From: Streptomyces caelestis
GTDB lineage: Bacteria > Actinomycetota > Actinomycetes > Streptomycetales > Streptomycetaceae
Length of the DNA: 64,000 nt
Assembly (NCBI RefSeq): GCF_001279005.1
Contig: NZ_LGCN01000154.1
Location: 88,839-152,838 of the forward strand
Reading direction: 5' to 3'
Both the position numbers and the translations under genes were made by a program. The notes under the pieces are model-generated. The model was not told where the DNA came from, did not search any database, and saw only the letters and a list, made by a program, of their open reading frames with translations. The first letter of the stretch is position 1. Each line of letters begins with the position of its first letter. This document shows, one piece after another, positions 41,716 to 49,640 of the stretch.

Positions 41716-42855
41716 ATGAGCCATGCAATCCAGAGGGCCAGCGAGCTGGCCCTGGACGAGAGGACGGTCACCGCACTGCGGGCCGCGCTGAGGACCACCG
41801 CCGACGAGGTCGTTCAGGCGATCATCGACGAGGTCCCTCCCTACGCCAATGCCCTTTCGGGCAGCATGGGCGGCACCATCCGCCGAGCCGTCCGCACCGC
41901 CCTGGGGCACTACCTGGACCTCGCGAGCGGGAACGCCACCGGTGGCGACGCCGGTGACGCCGCCTACGAGCTGGGCCGGGGCGAGGTGCGCGACGGCCGT
42001 TCGATGGACGCCCTGCTCAGCGCCTACCGCGTCGGCGCCCGCGTGGCCTGGCGATGCCTGGCAGCAGGTGCCGTGCCCGCAGGTCTGCCCGCCGCCGAGG
42101 TCGCCAAGTTCGCCGAGCTGACCTTCGCCTACATCGACGAGCTCTCCGCCGCGAGCGCCGCGGGCCATGCCGACGAACTGGCCGCCCAGGGCCGGGCCCA
42201 GGAGCGCCACCTGGAACAACTGGCCCGCGACCTCCTCGCCGGCGCGAGCCCGGACGTGCTGCTTGTGTCAGCTCAACGGGCCGGGTGGCAGCCTTCGGTT
42301 TCGCTGACCGCGGTCCTGCTGCCCGCTGCCCAGGCCCGGCCTGCCTACCGCGTGCTCGACCCGAGCACTCTCGTCCTCGACGATCTGCCGGACGCCACCG
42401 GTGTGCTGCTCGTCCCCGATGCCGACCGATCACATCTCATGCGACAGCTGACCGACCGCACCGCCGTGGTGGGCCCGGCCCGGCCGTGGACGCGTGTGTC
42501 GGCCTCGTACGCACGAGCCGTACGCGCGCGCTCCCTCTCCTCCGACATTCGCGACACCGAGGAGCACCTGTCCGAGCTGGTGCTGAGCGCCGACATGGAC
42601 GCTTTCGTGGACCTGCGTGCCCGAGCCCTCGCACCGTTGCGGACCTTGCCCGACGCGACCGCGCGGCGGCTGGAGGAGACGTTGCGGGCGTGGCTGCTGC
42701 ACCAGGGCAGGCGGGACGAGGCGGCGGCGGCGTTGTTCGTCCATCCGCAGACCGTCCGGTACCGGATGTCGCAGGTGCGGGAGCTGTTCCCGGATCTCGC
42801 ATCACCGCACCGGGTCCTTGAACTGACGCTGGCGGTCGGTCTTCGGGGTAGGTGA
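41716..42855 (+). CDS. PucR-family transcriptional regulator
   Basis: A 379-residue regulator. The C-terminal HTH (LRAWLLHQGRRDEAAAALFVHPQTVRYRMSQVRELF) is the PucR/CdaR type. The N-terminal ~170 residues are the RsbR-like/GGDEF-like sensory region seen in Streptomyces PucR proteins (LLSAYRVGARVAWRCLA). It is divergent from the desaturase operon, with 85 bp between starts, so control of membrane lipid unsaturation is likely. ATG 41716 follows AGGAAA. Bases 42856-43249 contain no gene that I can support. Confidence 0.88.
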   Translation: MSHAIQRASELALDERTVTALRAALRTTADEVVQAIIDEVPPYANALSGSMGGTIRRAVRTALGHYLDLASGNATGGDAGDAAYELGRGEVRDGRSMDALLSAYRVGARVAWRCLAAGAVPAGLPAAEVAKFAELTFAYIDELSAASAAGHADELAAQGRAQERHLEQLARDLLAGASPDVLLVSAQRAGWQPSVSLTAVLLPAAQARPAYRVLDPSTLVLDDLPDATGVLLVPDADRSHLMRQLTDRTAVVGPARPWTRVSASYARAVRARSLSSDIRDTEEHLSELVLSADMDAFVDLRARALAPLRTLPDATARRLEETLRAWLLHQGRRDEAAAALFVHPQTVRYRMSQVRELFPDLASPHRVLELTLAVGLRGR

Positions 42856-43249
42856 CGCGTTCCTCGACCGTCCACGGCCACATCCGGGGGGCGGTCCAGG
42901 AATCGTGCCTCAGCCGTGTCCGCCCCTGGAGGTGTCCAGCTGCCGCTACCGACGCGCGCGCCGAATACGTACGGGCCCGCGCGTCTCCGTCTCCGCGACG
43001 GGCCGGCCGCCCTGCGTGACCTCGACCTCGCCGTCGTTCACCAGACGTCATGCCGCGCGGCGAGCCGGTTCCATCAGGGCCCGCCAGCCGTCGTCGTCAC
43101 GGCTTCCCTCCGCTTTCTGCGAGGCCGTCCGCTCCGCCGGCGCGAGTGCCCAGCCGGCTGACGGACCGCGGTCCGCCCGACCGGCCGGGGCGAGTTGGGC
43201 AGGGGGCCGCCCCGGAGGGGTGGTGCATGCAGCCAGGGCGGTGGCCGGC

Positions 43250-43700
43250 GCTTGCCAGACGTGGGCGGCGGGGCCGACGTGCCTGGATTGCGTGGCCTGT
43301 CGTGCGAGCTGTTGGAGCGCGGCGACGCCCTCCTCGACCCGGCCCGCGGGGATCGCCAGCCGGCCGTCGAGGACCGACAGCCGTACCCGGTCACGGTAGG
43401 GGAGACGCAGGTCCTCCTCGGACAGCACGGTCCGACTGAGCAGGGCGGCGTCCTCCAACCGGCCCTGTGCGAAGGCGAGATGAGCCTGGAGGGCGTGCAG
43501 TTCCTGGAGCTGCGCAGGCGTGCCAGTCAGATCGAGGACGGAGGCGGCCTCCGTCAGCCACTCTTCCGCGGCGGCCACCCGAGGCGGTGACATCTGCAGA
43601 GCCGCAGCAGCGGCGGTCCGCAGCCGGGCCCACGCGGTCAGGTCCTCCCGTCCGCCCCCGAGTAGCCCCGAACCCCGGCTGACCAGCAGATTCCCCTGCC
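43250..43700 (-). pseudogene. C-terminal-region fragment of a LuxR/AAA-type regulator
   Basis: The minus-strand frame reads GNLLVSRGSGLL (near 43690), then LTEAASVLDLTGTPAQLQ, LHALQAHLAFAQGRLEDAALL and RHVGPAAHVWQAPATALAA, typical helical-repeat sequence of large LuxR-family AAA regulators. It then degenerates into Pro/Ala/Arg-rich sequence with no recognisable HTH. No start, AAA motif or HTH is present. It lies close to repeat copy B. Confidence 0.6.
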
Positions 43701-43843
43701 CCTACGAGAGGACGTCCCAGCCCGGAGCAGTGGAACCCGACGTCCACCCGAGACGACACTCGGGCCCACGGCCTGCCCGACCTCGGCCAGCGGCAACGAA
43801 ACGGGCCGCCGACGGAGTCGACGGCCCATCACGAAAGATCGAG

Positions 43844-44083
43844 GCTGGAAGAAGCCCAGCCTCTTCGGCGAGTACGACACCAGCAGGTTCTTCGTCTGCT
43901 GGTGGTACACGCTCACCGTCGCCTCCGACCTGAGGCAAAGGGCGGAATCGTCTGCTGTTGAGCCGAGTCGGTCCGCACCTGGTCCGGATCGTGGTCCGTG
44001 ACCTGTGGTGTTGGCGTGCGAGTCCTGCGGTACGGGCATGGCACAGGTTGCAACGGTCGTCCGTGGGTGTCCACGGCAGTCCG
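43844..44083 (+). repeat. ~240-bp direct repeat, copy B
   Basis: Second copy of the element at 37806-38044, same orientation, 6 kb away. The 71-bp invariant block is 43862-43932. At its left edge GAGGCTGG/CCAGCCTC can form an 8-bp hairpin that copy A lacks. Copy B abuts a decayed secreted-enzyme gene on its right and a decayed LuxR fragment on its left. Confidence 0.8.
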
Positions 44084-44677
44084 GCGCTGGGCCGAGTTCG
44101 CCTGGAACGGAACGGGCTACAACCAGCGGACCCCGTTCTCGTTCGACGGTGACGCTCCGGTCTTCCACTCGCTCGGTTCCTGGCGGCTCGACGCCAGAAG
44201 CGGCCGCTGGGGCGTGGGCGCGGACAACACCTTCGTGCTCAAACCGGAGTTCGAAGCCGACCGTATCCCGGTGAGCAGCGCCACCGGCTGGGACACCACC
44301 GTCGGCGCCGACTCGCCGTCGACCCGGTTCGTGTCCGACCCGGCGCCGGCACGAACGGAACACACCACGCGCTGACGCTCGGAAACCCGGCGGGGTTCGA
44401 CGGCGCGGTCACCCAGCGGGACACCGTTGCGGGCGGCACGTACACGCTGTCTCTCCCCGCCCGGACGGCACCCGGCCTCGAGCAGGCCCGGGTCCGCATC
44501 ACGGACGCGCGCGGTCGCACGACCGTACTCGATCTCGCAGGCGCCGGGCCCGGCTGGACGACTGTCTCCTCCCGCCCGCCGAACTGGCGCCGGGAACCGC
44601 CACGCTCACGGTGGAAGCGGCGAGCGCGGCGGGCGGCACGCCGTCGGTGGGCAGGTTCGCGCTCGTCCGTTCGTAGC
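44084..44677 (+). pseudogene. frameshifted C-terminal remnant of a secreted carbohydrate-active enzyme
   Basis: The first frame reads FAWNGTGYNQRTPFSFDGD, then LKPEFEADRIPVSSATGWDT and FVSDP. A one-base shift near 44350 leads to GTNGTHHALTLGNPAGFDG and YTLSLPARTAPGLEQARVR. Another shift near 44572 leads to AELAPGTATLTVEAASAAGG and a natural stop at 44677. The pieces make a continuous C-terminal region with a beta-sandwich binding module as in secreted Streptomyces glycosidases or lyases. The catalytic part is replaced on the left by repeat copy B. I cannot name the enzyme family safely. Confidence 0.65.
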
Positions 44678-44755
44678 CACCGGAGAGGCGCCGGGAGTCG
44701 CGGGGCAAGAGTGGTCCGCCGTGCCCGCGCAGGGGCGGAGAGCGGCTCTTGTCCT

Positions 44756-44787
44756 GCGGCCCTCCGCGCGGAAACGTGGAGGGCCGC
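44756..44787 (+). terminator. hairpin after the decayed enzyme gene
   Basis: GCGGCCCTCC (44756-44765) and GGAGGGCCGC (44778-44787) form a perfect 10-bp stem with a 12-nt loop, just before the AT-rich promoter of the galactonate operon. It insulates the operon from upstream transcription. Confidence 0.6.
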
Positions 44788-44807
44788 CCTCTTGGCAGAG
44801 CCAATTA

Positions 44808-44823
44808 ATTCATATTTAATGCT
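44808..44823. promoter_or_regulatory. candidate GntR (DgoR-like) operator of the galactonate operon
   Basis: ATTCATATTTAATGCT, in a strikingly AT-rich patch 66 bp before the SDR start. It matches ATTCATAAATAATGCT at 56632-56647 in front of the GntR gene in 14 of 16 positions, in the same orientation relative to the plus strand. A shared site in front of both transcription units of one pathway, one of them beside the regulator gene, is strong circumstantial evidence for an operator. Confidence 0.65.
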
Positions 44824-44888
44824 CTCGGTTGATCGTGTATCGCCGACGCACATCCTCTTGTCGCATTCGAGTATTCCGGGAGCACCGC

Positions 44889-45662
44889 GTGTATCCGCAC
44901 ACCACGGTCAAGGACCGCTTCACCGGACGCTGCATCGTTGTCACGGGTTCCGCCTCGGGCATCGGCGCCGCCGTCGCTCGGCGACTGGCCGCCGAAGGCG
45001 CGGGCGTCATCCTGGTCGACGTGCGGGACGAGGAGGGTGAGGAGGCCGCCGAAGCCATCCGTGCCGCCGGCGGCCGCGCCGTCTACCAGCACGCCGACGT
45101 GTCCGAGGAAACGGCATGGACCGATGTCGTCCACACGGCGAGGCGGCAGTTCGGTCCGGTGTCCGGGCTGGTCAGCAACGCGTACACGGTCCGCATCGGC
45201 GCCGCCGACGCCATCGACCGGGAGGAGTGGGACCGCCAGCTCTCCGTCAGCCTCACCGGGACCTTCCTGGGCTTCCGCGCCTGTCTCGACGACCTCCGCG
45301 CCAGTGGCGGAAGCGCCGTGTTCGTCTCGTCCGTCCACGCTCTCGTCGGCATGCCCGGACGTCCCGCGTACGCGGCGGCCAAGGCGGCACTGACCGGCCT
45401 GATGCGGCAGTTGGCCGTCGAGTACGGCCGCGAAGTGCGCGTGAACGCGGTCCTCCCGGGACCCGTCCTCACCCGCGCCTGGGACGGCATCGGTGAACAG
45501 GACCGGCAGGCGAGTGCCGAACAGACCGCCATGGGCCGTCTGGGGCGGCCCGAGGAGGTGGCGGGTGTGATCAACTTCCTGCTGGGCGAGGACGCCTCCT
45601 TCGTCACCGGGGCCTCACTCGTGGTCGACGGGGGGTGGAGCGTGCTGAAGACCTCTTCGTAG
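44889..45662 (+). CDS. SDR-family sugar dehydrogenase (probable D-galactose 1-dehydrogenase)
   Basis: A 257-residue short-chain dehydrogenase with cofactor motif TGSASGIG, LVDVRDEE (Asp favouring NAD+), SNAY in place of NNAG, and catalytic Ser (VFVSSVHALVG) and YAAAK. It is the first gene of the operon with galactonate dehydratase, KDPGal aldolase, kinase and lactonase, so it probably oxidises D-galactose to the lactone. Related SDRs also oxidise L-fucose or L-rhamnose, so the substrate is an inference from context. GTG 44889 follows GGGAG. Confidence 0.85.
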   Translation: MYPHTTVKDRFTGRCIVVTGSASGIGAAVARRLAAEGAGVILVDVRDEEGEEAAEAIRAAGGRAVYQHADVSEETAWTDVVHTARRQFGPVSGLVSNAYTVRIGAADAIDREEWDRQLSVSLTGTFLGFRACLDDLRASGGSAVFVSSVHALVGMPGRPAYAAAKAALTGLMRQLAVEYGREVRVNAVLPGPVLTRAWDGIGEQDRQASAEQTAMGRLGRPEEVAGVINFLLGEDASFVTGASLVVDGGWSVLKTSS

Positions 45663-45714
45663 AGCCGATACGTGCAGCACGTGCCCGAACCTTCGCAGCG
45701 CAGGAGCGTTTCCT

Positions 45715-46860
45715 TTGATAATCACCCGAGTCGAGACCTTCGCCGTCCCGCCCCGTTGGCTGATGTGCCGGGTGGAGACCGACCAGGGCATCGTCGGCTG
45801 GGGGGAACCGGTCGTCGAGGGCCGGGCCGCCACCGTACGCACCGCCGTCCACGAACTGGCCGAACTCCTCGTCGGGCGGGACCCGATGCGCATCGAGGAC
45901 CACTGGCAGGTGATGACCAAGGGCTCGTTCTACCGGGGTGGTCCGGTGCTGTCCAGCGCGGTCGCGGGGCTCGACCAGGCGCTGTGGGACATCGCGGGCA
46001 AGGCCCTGGGCGTTCCGGCCCACGTACTGCTCGGGGGTCCGGTCCGCGACCGGGTACGCGCCTACAGCTGGGTGGGCGGCGACGAGCCGGCCGATGTGGC
46101 GGACGCTGTCGCCGCCCAGGTCGAGGCCGGCTTCTCGGCGGTCAAGATGAACGCGTGCGGCAGGATGAACCGCCTGGCCACGACGCGCGAGATCGACGGC
46201 ATGGTGGACCGGGCCGCCGCGGTGCGCGAGGTGCTGGGTCCCGACCGGGACTTCGCGGTCGACTTCCACGGGCGGTTCACCGTGGCCAACGCCCGGAAGG
46301 TGTTGCCGCACCTGGCCCCGTTCAATCCCCTCTTCGCCGAGGAGGCCGTGCTGCCGGAGTACACCTCCAGGCTGGGCGAGCTGGTGACCGGATCCCCGGT
46401 GCCGATCGCCACCGGCGAGCGGCTGTACTCCCGGACCGACGTCCTGCCGGCCCTGCAGGCCGGAGTGGCCGTCCTGCAGCCCGACCTCTCCCATGCGGGA
46501 GGCATCTCGGAGGTCCGCAGGATCGCGGTACTCGCCGAGACCTTCGACGTTCTCCTTGCCCCGCACTGCCCCCTCGGCCCGGTCTCGCTCGCCGCCAGCC
46601 TGCAGATCGCTTTCAGCACCCCCAACTTCCTCATCCAGGAACAGAGCATCGGCATCCACTACAACCATGGTGCCGAGGTCCTCGACTACGTCGTCGACCC
46701 CGCCGTGTTCCGTTTCCACGACGGGTGCTTCCTGCGCCCCACCGCGCCGGGTCTGGGCATCGAGGTCGACGAGAAGGCCGTCCGGGCGGCCGATGGCAGC
46801 CGCGCCGACTGGCGCAGTCCCCTGTGGCGGCACTCGGACGGCTCGTTCGCCGAGTGGTGA
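45715..46860 (+). CDS. dgoD: D-galactonate dehydratase
   Basis: A 381-residue enolase-superfamily enzyme, normal length for DgoD. The start is TTG 45715 behind AGGAG (translates as Met-Ile-Ile-Thr, as in other DgoD proteins). Diagnostic residues are visible: metal-ligand region AVDFHGRF, FAEEAVLPE, ATGERLYSR, and the DgoD signature LQPDLSHAGGISEVRRIA with LAPHCPLGPVSLAA and the end QEQSIGIHYNH. It removes water from D-galactonate to give 2-keto-3-deoxygalactonate. It follows the dehydrogenase by 52 bp. Confidence in the exact substrate is high among sugar-acid dehydratases. Confidence 0.92.
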   Translation: MIITRVETFAVPPRWLMCRVETDQGIVGWGEPVVEGRAATVRTAVHELAELLVGRDPMRIEDHWQVMTKGSFYRGGPVLSSAVAGLDQALWDIAGKALGVPAHVLLGGPVRDRVRAYSWVGGDEPADVADAVAAQVEAGFSAVKMNACGRMNRLATTREIDGMVDRAAAVREVLGPDRDFAVDFHGRFTVANARKVLPHLAPFNPLFAEEAVLPEYTSRLGELVTGSPVPIATGERLYSRTDVLPALQAGVAVLQPDLSHAGGISEVRRIAVLAETFDVLLAPHCPLGPVSLAASLQIAFSTPNFLIQEQSIGIHYNHGAEVLDYVVDPAVFRFHDGCFLRPTAPGLGIEVDEKAVRAADGSRADWRSPLWRHSDGSFAEW

Positions 46861-46882
46861 GCCAAAACCCGGTGGGCAGCAA

Positions 46883-46923
46883 GCCCGGTGCGACGACCGT
46901 CCGGGCCGGCCGTCGCACCGGGC
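46883..46923 (+). other. intra-operon hairpin between dgoD and the aldolase gene
   Basis: GCCCGGTGCGACG (46883-46895) and CGTCGCACCGGGC (46911-46923) pair perfectly over 13 bp with a GC-rich 15-nt loop, in the 112-bp gap between dgoD and the aldolase. It has no T-run. It may attenuate or stabilise the upstream mRNA and set the ratio of the products. Confidence 0.55.
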
Positions 46924-46972
46924 CCCGGGCCACCCGCATCCGCACACTGACCGCTCCTCCCGGAGGCACCCT

Positions 46973-47617
46973 GTGCACTCTTCCGACTTCACCACCCGTC
47001 TGAGCCAAGACCGGCTCGCCGCCATCGTGCGCGGGCGTTCGGCGGACGCCGCCCTGCGCACCGTGCTCACGCTCCTCGAGGAGGGTGTCCACCTGATCGA
47101 GGTGTCCCTCAACACCGACGACGCCTGCCGTGTGATCGCGGCCGCCGCACGGGAAGCGCCCCCGGACGCCTTCATCGGCGCGGGAACCGTCGTCACGCGT
47201 GACGATCTGCTGCGCGCCCAGGACGCCGGCGCCACCTGGGTGGTCACACCCGGCGGCGCCGACGCCGTCCTCGCCGCCGTCCAGCAGGGGCTGCCCGTAC
47301 TGGCCGGAGCCCTGACCCCCACCGAGGCGGCTGCCGCCATGGCGCTGGGTGCCACGGCGGTCAAGCTCTTCCCCGCCTCCCTGGGCGGCCCCGCCTATCT
47401 GCGCGCGCTCAAAGACCCCTTCCCCTCCCTGCCGATCGTGCCGGTAGGCGGTGTCGACGCGGACATCGCGGCCGACTACTTTGCCGCCGGCGCCGTCGCC
47501 GTAGGGGTCGGATCCCCGCTCGTCGGTGACGCCGCGCACGGCGGCGACCTCACCCAGTTGCGCCGACGGGCACGCCGGTTCAGGTCGGTGTGCCGAGGAG
47601 AGGAGCCCCACACGTGA
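46973..47617 (+). CDS. dgoA: 2-dehydro-3-deoxy-6-phosphogalactonate aldolase (KDPG/KDPGal aldolase family)
   Basis: A 214-residue class I aldolase. It has AAIVRGRSADAAL at the start, the catalytic Glu in IEVSLNT (typical of KDPGal aldolase), GAGTVV, the phosphate/active loop WVVTPGG and the Schiff-base Lys in TAVKLFPAS. It cleaves 2-keto-3-deoxy-6-phosphogalactonate to pyruvate and glyceraldehyde-3-phosphate. GTG 46973 follows GGAGG. Its stop overlaps the kinase start (GTGA), consistent with coupled translation. In some organisms DgoA and DgoD are fused; here they are separate. Confidence 0.9.
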   Translation: MHSSDFTTRLSQDRLAAIVRGRSADAALRTVLTLLEEGVHLIEVSLNTDDACRVIAAAAREAPPDAFIGAGTVVTRDDLLRAQDAGATWVVTPGGADAVLAAVQQGLPVLAGALTPTEAAAAMALGATAVKLFPASLGGPAYLRALKDPFPSLPIVPVGGVDADIAADYFAAGAVAVGVGSPLVGDAAHGGDLTQLRRRARRFRSVCRGEEPHT

Positions 47618-48594
47618 CCACCGGAACAGCACAGCCCCGCACTCCGGCGACCGACGTCCTGACGTTCGGCGAGACGATGCTCTCCCTGCAGAGCGACGGA
47701 CCTCTGGCCCAGGGCGCCCCCGCCCGCACGACAATCGCCGGCGCCGAGTCGAACGTGGCCGTCGGGCTGGCCAGACTCGGCCACCGCGTCGCCTGGGCCG
47801 GCCGCCTCGGCGCGGACGAACCCGCCCGCCTCGTCCTCCGCACGCTGCGCGGCGAAGGCGTCGACGTGCGACACGTCACGACCGACCCCGAGGCGCCGAC
47901 CGGTGCCATGATCCGCGAACGCCTCGCCGGTGATGTCGCGCGGGTGCACTACTGGCGCGCGGGATCCGCGGCCTCCCGACAGCGGCCGGAGGACCTGGAC
48001 GCGGCACTGGCGGCCGGTGCCCGACTGCTGCACGTCACCGGCATCACCTGCGCCCTCGGCCCCGGCCCCGGGGCTGCCGTGACCACCGCCGTCGAGTACG
48101 CACGCGCGCACGGCTGGACCGTGGTCCTGGACGTCAACCACCGCGCCCGCCTGTGGAACGAGGAGACGGCGGCAGCCGCCCTGCGACCGCTGCGCGGGAA
48201 CATCGACGTACTGATCGCCTCCGACGACGAGCTCGGCCTGATGGCCCGAGAGCGCGGCGGCGAGGCCGCTCAGGTGGCGGATCTGCTGGACAGCGGGGTG
48301 CGCGACGTGGTCGTCAAACGCGGTGGAGACGGCGCCGACCTGTACAGCGCCGACGGTGGGCACGTCCACCAGCCCGCCCACCGCGTCCCCGTCGCCGACA
48401 CCGTCGGAGCCGGGGACGCCTTCTGCGCGGGATACCTCTCCGGCATCCTCGACGCCCTCGCCCCGGCGGACCGCCTGCGCCGCGCCTGCGCCACGGGCGC
48501 GATCGCCGTCTCCACCCGCGGCGACTGGGAGGGACTGCCGCACCGCGACGAACTCGGAATTCTGGACGTCTCCCCCGGCAGCGCCCTGCGTTGA
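47614..48594 (+). CDS. PfkB-family 2-keto-3-deoxy-sugar-acid kinase
   Basis: A 326-residue ribokinase/PfkB kinase, starting GTG 47614 overlapping the aldolase stop. N-terminal TFGETMLSL and GAESNVAVGLARLG, and the C-terminal catalytic signature DTVGAGDAFCAGYL with the catalytic Asp, are intact. Context shows it phosphorylates 2-keto-3-deoxygalactonate (DgoK role, here by a PfkB-type rather than the DgoK-type kinase). The sequence is like KdgK. Length is normal for KDG kinases. Confidence 0.88.
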   Translation: MTTGTAQPRTPATDVLTFGETMLSLQSDGPLAQGAPARTTIAGAESNVAVGLARLGHRVAWAGRLGADEPARLVLRTLRGEGVDVRHVTTDPEAPTGAMIRERLAGDVARVHYWRAGSAASRQRPEDLDAALAAGARLLHVTGITCALGPGPGAAVTTAVEYARAHGWTVVLDVNHRARLWNEETAAAALRPLRGNIDVLIASDDELGLMARERGGEAAQVADLLDSGVRDVVVKRGGDGADLYSADGGHVHQPAHRVPVADTVGAGDAFCAGYLSGILDALAPADRLRRACATGAIAVSTRGDWEGLPHRDELGILDVSPGSALR

Positions 48595-48631
48595 GCCCAC
48601 CGCGACCGCACACCCCCAGGAGCCATCAGCC

Positions 48632-49537
48632 ATGCCCCCGTACAGCAGCGTCCCCGAGGCCGGTACCGCGTTCGTGCCCGTCGCCGCCGACCGCCTGGAA
48701 CTCGGTGAGGGGATACGCCTTCTTCAGGACGGGCGGATCGTCCTCGTCGACATCCTCACCGGCCGACTCCTGTCCCTGCCCGACACGCCGGACGCGGCGC
48801 TGAGAGTGCTGGCCCGGCTCGAGGAGCCGCTGGGGGCCGTCGCACCGATCGGCGCGGACGGGGGGTTCCTGGCCGCGGCGGGCACCGGGTTCGCCCGCCT
48901 CGCCCCCGACGGCACTGTGCTGGCCCGGCGTCGTCTGGCCGGCCTGGACGGCCCGCCGCCGCAGCGGATGAACGACGCCGTGTGCGACGCCCAGGGCCGC
49001 GTGTGGGCCGGTTCCATGGCCTACGACGCCACGCCCGGAGCGGGCGTCCTGCACCGGCTGGACCCGGACGGCACGGTCACCACGGTGCTGAGGGATCTCA
49101 CCGTGCCCAACGGCCCGGCCTTCAGCCCCGACGGCGCCACCCTGTACCTCGCGGACAGCGCCGAGGGAACCGTGTACGCCCACCGCGTGGACCCGGCGAC
49201 GGGCGGCCTGTCCGAGCGGAACGTGCTCTTCCGGCTGTCCGCCGGCGGCGGCAGCCCGGACGGTATGACCGTTGATGCCGAGGGTCGGCTGTGGTCGGCC
49301 GTCTGGGGGGCCGGCCAGGTCCGCTGCTACAGCCCCGACGGCATCCTGCTGCTGACCCTCGACCTTCCGGCCCGCCGGCCCACCAGCGTCTGCCTGACCG
49401 GGTCCCACCTCCTGGTGACCACGGCCCGCTACGGACTCGGCGTACCGGGACCACTGGACGGCGCTGTTCTCTCCACGCCGTGCGCGGTGACTCCCCTGGC
49501 GACAGCGACCGTCCCGCCCGAGCGGCACACCTGCTGA
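48632..49537 (+). CDS. SMP-30/gluconolactonase-family sugar lactonase
   Basis: A 301-residue six-bladed beta-propeller. Metal ligands are visible in LELGEGIR (Glu near residue 18), RMNDAVCDAQGRVWAGSM (Asn-Asp), VPNGPAFSPDG and DGMTVDAEGRLWSAVWG (Asp). It opens the sugar lactone made by the dehydrogenase to the free aldonate for dgoD. ATG 48632 follows AGGAG, 37 bp after the kinase. It is the last gene of the operon and is followed by a strong bidirectional terminator. Confidence 0.9.
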   Translation: MPPYSSVPEAGTAFVPVAADRLELGEGIRLLQDGRIVLVDILTGRLLSLPDTPDAALRVLARLEEPLGAVAPIGADGGFLAAAGTGFARLAPDGTVLARRRLAGLDGPPPQRMNDAVCDAQGRVWAGSMAYDATPGAGVLHRLDPDGTVTTVLRDLTVPNGPAFSPDGATLYLADSAEGTVYAHRVDPATGGLSERNVLFRLSAGGGSPDGMTVDAEGRLWSAVWGAGQVRCYSPDGILLLTLDLPARRPTSVCLTGSHLLVTTARYGLGVPGPLDGAVLSTPCAVTPLATATVPPERHTC

Positions 49538-49600
49538 GCGGTACTTCCGGTTCCCCCGGGGCGAGGCCGGTCCCGGACCCGGCACCGCTCAGGAGCGGTG

Positions 49601-49635
49601 TCGTCCCGGCGAGGGCCAGGCCCTCGCCGGGACGA
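49601..49635. terminator. bidirectional terminator between convergent operons
   Basis: TCGTCCCGGCGAGGGC (49601-49616) and GCCCTCGCCGGGACGA (49620-49635) form a perfect 16-bp stem with a 3-nt loop CAG, between the lactonase stop and the end of the leftward glycosidase. It probably ends transcription from both sides. Confidence 0.8.
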
Positions 49636-49640
49636 ACGGG

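Noticed and set aside
44829-44888. Upstream in-frame start for the SDR gene
   Set aside because: The added 20 residues are Arg/Cys-rich, overlap the promoter region, and GTG 44889 has a proper ribosome site and fits family length.
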